Part shown: positions 30,206 through 35,369 of the stretch, piece by piece
Numbering within the stretch: position 1 is the stretch's first letter
Layout of the letters: every line of letters starts with the position of its first letter
Source: a virus
Reading direction: 5' to 3' (one strand)
DNA length: 35,369 nucleotides
IMG/VR virus record: IMGVR_UViG_3300032291_003737
Span: 1-35,369 of that record
Made by a program: the position numbers and the translations under genes
The notes under the pieces: generated by a model
Seen by the model: only the letters and a program-made list of their open reading frames with translations
Database searches by the model: none
Told to the model about the DNA's origin: nothing

Positions 30206-30816
30206 TGTAATTTTCCTACGAAATTGGCTCCGGCAAAGAAGCGTTCTGCTCCAACCTTGGTGGGATATGGCACATCGATTGGTATGGGCAACTTGCCTCC
30301 CGGATAGCAGACAAAAGCTGAATATTCTTTTTCTACTACTTTGTAGAATTGTGCTTTCAGTGTCTTGTCGCGTTTGATAGTTTGCCAACTCATGCCACCA
30401 AAATAGTCATTACCAATTTGAATAGCAATAGTGTCTGGCAGTTCCATCCATTTATAACCTATTTTACCATCGGGCATTATGGGTGCCAATGGATCTACAT
30501 AACCTGCTTCTGCTCTGGCGCGATAATCTGCGCAGATTTCAGCAATATATTCCACATTCAACTGTTCGCGTTTGACATAGAACTTGCCGTCTTCGCGGCC
30601 TGTGGTAACTCGAACATTTCGACTCTTGTTAAACTCTGTTCTGCTCCAATCGCCTTTCATGGCATTGTATAGCTTATCATTACTTAACAATCTATCGGCT
30701 ATGCCGTTGTCAGCTGTGACTAAACCGCCATGATCTTGTCTATGAGCTCGTTCATCGTGCTCTGGGTCGGGTCCTTGCAATAGTGATGCGTCTTGATAGT
30801 TGGAAAATTCATTCAT
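30202..30816 (-). CDS. Hypothetical protein between capsid and adaptor (204 aa)
   Basis: A hydrophilic protein starting MNEFSNYQDASLLQGPDPEH, with an acidic/His-rich N-terminus, a basic middle (NKSRNVRVTTGREDGKFYVK) and a C-terminal part rich in aromatic residues (YKWMELPDTIAIQIGNDYFG). The ATG at 30816 is chosen because ACTAAATA lies 4 nt upstream, just after the capsid terminator; a longer reading to 30864 runs through that motif. It is ATGA-coupled to the adaptor gene. Position suggests a head or neck protein. I recognise no family. Confidence 0.8.
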   Translation of the reverse strand: MNEFSNYQDASLLQGPDPEHDERAHRQDHGGLVTADNGIADRLLSNDKLYNAMKGDWSRTEFNKSRNVRVTTGREDGKFYVKREQLNVEYIAEICADYRARAEAGYVDPLAPIMPDGKIGYKWMELPDTIAIQIGNDYFGGMSWQTIKRDKTLKAQFYKVVEKEYSAFVCYPGGKLPIPIDVPYPTKVGAERFFAGANFVGKLQ

Positions 30817-30820
30817 ATAG

Positions 30821-30828
30821 TATTTAGT
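30821..30828 (-). promoter_or_regulatory. Late-promoter-like motif ACTAAATA, 4 nt from ATG
   Basis: An exact ACTAAATA on the minus strand located right after the capsid terminator (30865-30893). It can restart transcription for the adaptor and tail genes. Confidence 0.6.
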
Positions 30829-30864
30829 ATCAGTAATATTCCCTCCATGGACTCGGATGGCCAT

Positions 30865-30893
30865 AAAAAAAGAGCACCGAAGTGCCCTTTTTT
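30865..30893 (-). terminator. Rho-independent terminator after the capsid gene
   Basis: On the minus strand a stem of GCAC/GTGC with A/T extensions closes on a TTCG tetraloop and ends in a run of seven T. It lies 20 nt after the capsid stop. The opposite strand would also work (six T), so it is potentially bidirectional. Confidence 0.92.
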
Positions 30894-30912
30894 ATTTTCC
30901 GTTCCCTGGGGA

Positions 30913-32232
30913 TTAGAATGATGCGCCACCAAAGTTGTCCAAACGAACCACATTGGTAGAAGAGCGTAGCGAACCAGTAATGGTTGTAGCACCACTGCCA
31001 GTAAAGCCACTGTAAGCACCGCTGGCACTGATATCGTGTAGAACACCAACACCAGCTGGGTTGCGAACAATCAATGTTCCTTCCATGATGAACTGATCTA
31101 GCGATGCGTCTGCATTGCTGAACACTTCATTGTTAGGTCCTAGGTCACGCAAGCTACCCCATTGAATCACTTCTTCGTTCAAGAAGTAGATCTGGTTACC
31201 AGCACCAACGCTGTCCATGATCCAACTATCAAAGATTTCGTAAGTGTAGTTGAAGTCACCTTCGTAAGTAGCGATTGTGTCGCCACGCTCCGAATTAACA
31301 CGGTTAATGCTACGGCTGGTAGGCATTGTGTCGCTCAGGTGTGTGCGCAAGCTGGTTGGGCAAACGATTGTGCGAATCTTGGCGTTGAAACGCTGTTCAG
31401 CAGTTGTAACCAATTGCTTGTATAAACTTGGGCTGAACTGTTGCAGTGCGCCGGTGTATACATAATAGTTAGAACCTAGGCCTTGACCGTTGTCGGTTAA
31501 AGTGCCGCTGACTGGTGATCCACCAACGATCCATACATTGGATGTTGTAACAACCGAATCATTGGTCTCATTGTTGTAATAAGTTTGATAGGTGGTGGCA
31601 GTCAATGGGTTAAAGCTGTGTGTGCCTGCGAATGAGTTTAGTGAACCCATACGACGACCAGTAGCTACTGCAGGACCAACACCGTTGCTATTAGCAACTC
31701 GCACATTGGCGTTGGTGTTGCCGGGCACTGTCACATTGGCTGTGAACACAGGAGCAGGAATACTGACACCCAGTGCAAGACCGCTTTGACCAGAGAACTT
31801 GGTTCCGATTTGGTCGTTACGAACAATCTGTGCTTCCACATCAAACATCAATTCGATCAATTGCTTGACTTCTTGATATGCTTGTGGATCTCCACCTGAC
31901 TGCTCAACAGCGCGAGCAGTGCCAGTAGCACCAACGACTGTGGAGAAGATCTGAGTGTAGTTGCCCAAGTTGGCACGACTTTGTGCTTCTACTAGGCTGG
32001 AGCTGACTGCTGCACCTTCCAATTGTGCTTGGATTTCTGGTAGACGATATGTGTCGTTGGTCCACAATGGTAGTGTAGAAACTACTTTGCGTTTCTTGGC
32101 CATACACATGTTCAAAACAGGTGTATCGTCTTTAACGCGGTTACTCACATCTAAGTCTAGATCTTTAACAACGATATCGGTTTGGTAAGCGCCTGTTCCA
32201 TTGCCAATCGCTGTGGTTGAATTATAAGCCAT
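30913..32232 (-). CDS. Major capsid protein, SU10 type (439 aa)
   Basis: A HK97-fold capsid protein of the SU10 major-head type. It has an N-terminal arm (MAYNSTTAIGNGTGAYQTDI), a helix region with VKDDTPVLNMCMAKKRKVVS, and the RANLGNYTQIFSTVVGATGT-ARAVEQSGGDPQAYQEVKQL segment characteristic of this family. A variable insertion at residues about 165-260, rich in Asn/Thr/Val, may be a surface domain. It forms the icosahedral head with the scaffold encoded upstream. AAAGGA precedes the ATG at 32232. A strong terminator follows. A GroES-like protein encoded elsewhere may assist its folding. Confidence 0.92.
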   Translation of the reverse strand: MAYNSTTAIGNGTGAYQTDIVVKDLDLDVSNRVKDDTPVLNMCMAKKRKVVSTLPLWTNDTYRLPEIQAQLEGAAVSSSLVEAQSRANLGNYTQIFSTVVGATGTARAVEQSGGDPQAYQEVKQLIELMFDVEAQIVRNDQIGTKFSGQSGLALGVSIPAPVFTANVTVPGNTNANVRVANSNGVGPAVATGRRMGSLNSFAGTHSFNPLTATTYQTYYNNETNDSVVTTSNVWIVGGSPVSGTLTDNGQGLGSNYYVYTGALQQFSPSLYKQLVTTAEQRFNAKIRTIVCPTSLRTHLSDTMPTSRSINRVNSERGDTIATYEGDFNYTYEIFDSWIMDSVGAGNQIYFLNEEVIQWGSLRDLGPNNEVFSNADASLDQFIMEGTLIVRNPAGVGVLHDISASGAYSGFTGSGATTITGSLRSSTNVVRLDNFGGASF

Positions 32233-32263
32233 TTTATTTTTCCTTTATATTAATAGCATTTTT

Positions 32264-33442
32264 TTATCTTCCGCCTCTTTGTGACCTTAATGCATTCATC
32301 TTGGCTACTAAGAGGTTGTCTTGGGCGACTCTGTCACCCGATTTGGCTTTTTGTTCTAGATCCGAGAGTTGATTTCCGGCTCGACTGGTTATGGTGGTTC
32401 CACCGCGCTTCTGAGAGGTCAAAGCTGCAATGCTGTTGCCAGCTTGCTTGGCCTTGGGTCTGTCGCGAAATTTAAGACCATCACGCAGCAACGACAATAT
32501 ATGTTCGTCGCTGGCAATTAAATCTATATTTGCCACGCCAGGCACCAACTGCCTACTTGCACCTGCCCAATCCTTGCTTACTTTGTCGCGTATTTCTTTA
32601 TACACATATTCGTTACGCAGTTCTTTGTCTTTGAAATTCTTGCGACTGTTGTCGAGAACTTCAGCAACCTGCTGTTGACGAATACTGTAGAATTGATCCA
32701 TTTTGGGCTTCAACTGATTCACAGTCTGGGCCTGCTGTTCCAGATACTTTTCATTCTGCGCCATGTTGGCTTGTATCCTGGCCCGTTGTGCGGGATCCTG
32801 GACCTGAGTCAACTGTTGCTGGAATGTATTTTGGTATCCTTGCACTCGCAAGATCTCATCATACGCACTCTGTATTCGAGGAGCTACAGTAAATTCCATT
32901 GCCAGTATCAGACCTTCTGTTTCACTGCGTTTGCTGTTTTTATATTCGTCAAACTCAGCTTTTTCAATCTTCAACTGTCTCGCATCTTCACTAATTGCTG
33001 CACCTTGACCTAGTATTGCTGCGGCTTTCTTAGCGTCAATTTCGATGTCTTTGCCATTGCGTTTAAATTTAAACTTGGCGTTTGGATGTTCTTCTGCGAA
33101 CTCCAAGAAATCGATAATCTCTGCATCAGTCGAATTCGAATCGCTTACCTCTTCAGGGGCGGAATCTTCATCTGTGCTTTCACTATACTCTGCATCGGGC
33201 TCTACAACTTCGGGCTCTACTAAATCGGTATTGCTGTCATCACTGACTTCAACGCCTTCGGGCACCACAGGGCGATCTTGGGTTGCCACCCGCGAACTAC
33301 CTGCACCAGTTTGTTCGGTAACTTCGGGACGGTTACGCATTGCGGCCATCTTTTGAGCTATTGCATCCAATCCAATACTGGCTTCTTTGACAGGGACCGT
33401 GTCCACAGGGACATTAGGTGTATCACGAACTATATTTTCCAT
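32264..33442 (-). CDS. Scaffolding protein (392 aa)
   Basis: Position directly before the major capsid gene and composition are typical of a capsid scaffold. The N-terminus is acidic and disordered (residues about 40-105, NTDLVEPEVVEPDAEYSEST), a long helical/coiled-coil middle follows (about 145-275, including QLTQVQDPAQRARIQANMAQ), and the C-terminus is basic (ending RSQRGGR), as expected for the capsid-binding helix. The scaffold guides procapsid assembly and leaves before or during packaging. AGGA lies 8 nt before the ATG at 33442. No protease domain is visible. Confidence 0.85.
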   Translation of the reverse strand: MENIVRDTPNVPVDTVPVKEASIGLDAIAQKMAAMRNRPEVTEQTGAGSSRVATQDRPVVPEGVEVSDDSNTDLVEPEVVEPDAEYSESTDEDSAPEEVSDSNSTDAEIIDFLEFAEEHPNAKFKFKRNGKDIEIDAKKAAAILGQGAAISEDARQLKIEKAEFDEYKNSKRSETEGLILAMEFTVAPRIQSAYDEILRVQGYQNTFQQQLTQVQDPAQRARIQANMAQNEKYLEQQAQTVNQLKPKMDQFYSIRQQQVAEVLDNSRKNFKDKELRNEYVYKEIRDKVSKDWAGASRQLVPGVANIDLIASDEHILSLLRDGLKFRDRPKAKQAGNSIAALTSQKRGGTTITSRAGNQLSDLEQKAKSGDRVAQDNLLVAKMNALRSQRGGR

Positions 33443-33454
33443 ACTTTTCCTAGG

Positions 33455-33805
33455 TTACAGGTTGGGGTCCAGCTCTTTTTGTTGCTGACTTACCACCTTA
33501 TTTTTATAATACACTGCTCTTTGCAGTGTAGCAATAAAACTATCTATTCCAGCTAGATGATTGCTGAGTGCAATCCTCTTGGCATTGTCTTCTTGGGTGT
33601 GTCCACCGACACCACCTATTGCTTCAGCTACTTCAAATTTGAAGTGATGTATGAACTGCACAAAATCTCTGTTGGCCAGCATGTTTTCTGCTTGGCTTCC
33701 ATACACTTTGACTCGGTCCAACTGCGCTGGAGTCATCTTCTTTACATTATTTAAATCCACCTTAACTCTAGTGTTATAGGCTTCTACTAGATCTTCATCG
33801 ATCAT
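33455..33805 (-). CDS. Hypothetical protein between portal and scaffold (116 aa)
   Basis: A helical, charged protein (MIDEDLVEAYNTRVKVDLNN; DRVKVYGSQAENMLANRDFV) placed between the portal gene and the scaffold gene. Phages with SU10-type heads often carry a small protein at this point, but I do not recognise its family. The ATG at 33805 has AGGA upstream and ACTAAATA 19 nt upstream; that motif contains the stop codon of the portal gene. A core or portal-assembly helper is a guess from position. Confidence 0.8.
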   Translation of the reverse strand: MIDEDLVEAYNTRVKVDLNNVKKMTPAQLDRVKVYGSQAENMLANRDFVQFIHHFKFEVAEAIGGVGGHTQEDNAKRIALSNHLAGIDSFIATLQRAVYYKNKVVSQQQKELDPNL

Positions 33806-33824
33806 TTCAATTCCATCCTAACTT

Positions 33825-33832
33825 TATTTAGT
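33825..33832 (-). promoter_or_regulatory. Late-promoter-like motif ACTAAATA
   Basis: An exact ACTAAATA on the minus strand that overlaps the TAA stop of the portal gene and lies 19 nt before the next ATG, with a ribosome site in between. Confidence 0.55.
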
Positions 33833-35369
33833 AAGTTCTAGCCTTGCCCTCTTCTAACAAGCTGATGGCTTCCAATTGTTTCTCTGCGGTATTGCCTTCG
33901 ATGCTGTCCAGGATCTCTTTGGTCTTGGCACGGCTCAATTCAGTGTCGGCCATCTTCTTCTGATCATCTGGGCTAGGTTGTTTGTTGGCCATGGCAGCTT
34001 GGCTCTGTTTGATCATTTCCATGACTTCTTCTTCAGTAGGCAAATAAACATCTGCGTCTTTGACACCCAGCACATACAGCATGTCTTCGTAGGGCTTGCG
34101 CAGTTTCTTGAATGCAGGCACAGTCAATGCACCACTGGAGACACCTGCGGTAACTTCAGCAGCCAAACCTGTTTGTGCTTGCTTGATAACTTGTAGGCGT
34201 TGTAAACTGTTTTCTTCCGATTTCATGCCTAGAGCCAATTCGATATGTATGGTCTTGCGATCATTGAAGTCCATGTCATCAAACTTTTCGAAGTCCAAGA
34301 ATATGGGCTTGCCGTCTGGGTGAAACTCTTGAGCCAATTTCTTAACGCCGTAGTCATCACCAAACGCTATCAAGGTGCGCCATACCAAGTAAATGGCATC
34401 CTTGAGACCACTGGCACAATTCTTCACTGTGTTGTCTTGTATGATTTGATTTGGCCCCAGAGCCATTTGCAGTTTGATACCGCTGTTGCCTGGATCCATG
34501 ATCTGTGGATTGAATGTGTCGCCTGGAGTCACCATGCCCACCATGCTCATGGCATCCTGTTGGATACGGTTGATGGCTTGGTCGATGAAACGAATGTCGC
34601 CTGTGGGTCCTGGAATTTGGTAGATGTCTTTGGCTGGATCAAACTTACTATCCAAAACAAAGATAGCTGCTTCGCCGTCTTGCAACATTTCGAAGTCCAG
34701 CTTGTCGGGCTTGACACCTATTCTACTGGTGGCCTGTTGTAGGCCTAGGTGTATCTCTGCTCTGTGTCCAGCAGTCATGTATTCTTGTGCAGGGATCACA
34801 CTTTCTGCAATGCTCATGCCGTAGAAGTTCTGTGCTAGGGGTTTTGGAACCATGTTGGCCACTGGTATAAACTCTACTTCTCTAGCACTGATCACATATT
34901 GACCACTGTAGATCAATTCGATCAGTTCCAGTTCGCCGTCATTGTCTATGTCGTAGCGATTCCAAACAGTCAACACTGTGACTTGTCGTGCTTCAGGCTC
35001 TTGTGCGCTGTAGCCTTGAGCTGGTAGGCCATTGATTGGCACACTGTCACGGGCGTGTATGGCCAAGTTGTTTAACAAACTGCCAGCTTGGTAGCTGCCC
35101 ACATTGCTGTATTCAGCGTAGACTTTGAATTGGTCCACATCTATGTCCGGATACAGTTCAGTGGCTTCCTGAATACTCATGGGCTTGTAGTAGCCGCAGA
35201 ATGGTTGTTCTTCAATGGAGATTACTGTGGGATCACACATCCAATAGTGTTGTGCAATTGGACGGAACTTGATATTGATGTTGTAGCCTGTGAGTTTATA
35301 CTTGGCTTCATACACTGTGTTGCGACGAATGGCCTCATTTAACACTTGGTCGCCATCTTCTGACTCCAA
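33828..35369 (-). CDS. Phage portal protein, C-terminal part (continues at the start of the window)
   Basis: The 3' two thirds (513 residues) of the P22-type portal. Recognisable portal features include AEIHLGLQQATSRIGVKPDK, the IPGPTGDIRFIDQAINRIQQ-DAMSMVGMVTPGD stretch, LQMALGPNQIIQDNTVKNCA and the long helical C-terminal barrel region (PTEEEVMEMIKQSQAAMANK) that ends KARTY. The frame is open to the window edge and continues in frame at positions 10-1 of the other end. The P22 portal's C-terminal helices form a barrel into the head; this one is of comparable length. It is followed by the 116-aa gene, the scaffold and the capsid. Confidence 0.93.
   Translation of the reverse strand: MESEDGDQVLNEAIRRNTVYEAKYKLTGYNINIKFRPIAQHYWMCDPTVISIEEQPFCGYYKPMSIQEATELYPDIDVDQFKVYAEYSNVGSYQAGSLLNNLAIHARDSVPINGLPAQGYSAQEPEARQVTVLTVWNRYDIDNDGELELIELIYSGQYVISAREVEFIPVANMVPKPLAQNFYGMSIAESVIPAQEYMTAGHRAEIHLGLQQATSRIGVKPDKLDFEMLQDGEAAIFVLDSKFDPAKDIYQIPGPTGDIRFIDQAINRIQQDAMSMVGMVTPGDTFNPQIMDPGNSGIKLQMALGPNQIIQDNTVKNCASGLKDAIYLVWRTLIAFGDDYGVKKLAQEFHPDGKPIFLDFEKFDDMDFNDRKTIHIELALGMKSEENSLQRLQVIKQAQTGLAAEVTAGVSSGALTVPAFKKLRKPYEDMLYVLGVKDADVYLPTEEEVMEMIKQSQAAMANKQPSPDDQKKMADTELSRAKTKEILDSIEGNTAEKQLEAISLLEEGKARTY
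35360..35369. repeat. 10-bp terminal direct repeat (right copy)
   Basis: CTGACTCCAA identical to positions 1-10; see the left copy. Together they close the contig through the portal gene. Confidence 0.85.

Noticed and set aside
34245-34742. A 165-codon plus-strand frame opposite the portal gene
   Set aside because: Fully antisense to a strongly supported portal sequence, without start signals or family features; a codon-bias shadow.

Overview
The window is an almost entirely coding tailed-phage genome of podovirus type, from an uncultured virus; the host cannot be named. The first ten bases (CTGACTCCAA) recur as the last ten. Joining the ends there restores one uninterrupted portal gene across the junction, so the contig most likely represents a complete circular (or circularly permuted) genome of about 35.36 kb. 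The virion genes combine a P22-type portal, an SU10-like major capsid protein and an SU10/P22-type tail adaptor with several glycine-rich tail fibres. This resembles short-tailed phages known mainly from marine and freshwater metagenomes.

Almost all genes are on the minus strand. Read in the direction of transcription (high to low coordinates, through the junction), the structural order is: small genes and a possible small terminase (6071 down to 3141), an upstream partner gene and the large terminase (3139-1153), two tiny conserved basic proteins (1123-739), portal (736-1 joined to 35369-33828), a small protein, scaffold and major capsid (33805-30913). A strong terminator follows, then a 204-aa protein and the tail adaptor (30816-29480), a 1,267-aa repetitive fibre, two fibre-like proteins, a third glycine-rich fibre, a nozzle/stabilisation-like protein, a 1,001-aa fibre, a tail assembly chaperone-like protein, and a block of putative internal or ejection proteins (18145-12376).

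The accessory zone lies at about 6.1-12.4 kb. It holds a moron-like 80-aa gene with its own sigma70-type promoter, strong ribosome site and terminator. It also holds an AT-rich region of about 800 bp that lacks convincing genes and is full of helices (candidate large structured RNA), an HNH-like protein, two short plus-strand transcription units (a GNAT-like protein, a GroES-like co-chaperonin and small unknowns), and a Dps-like ferritin with a complete ferroxidase signature.

Expression signals are unusual. A TAAATA-core motif resembling T4-type late promoters (ACTAAATA six times; TTAAATA/ATAAATA variants) lies in front of many units at about 4-7, 19-22 or 38-39 nt from the start codon. I see no DNA polymerase, helicase, primase, RNA polymerase, sigma factor, integrase, endolysin or holin. 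Replication, late transcription control and lysis therefore rest on unrecognised small genes, the host, or a co-infecting element.
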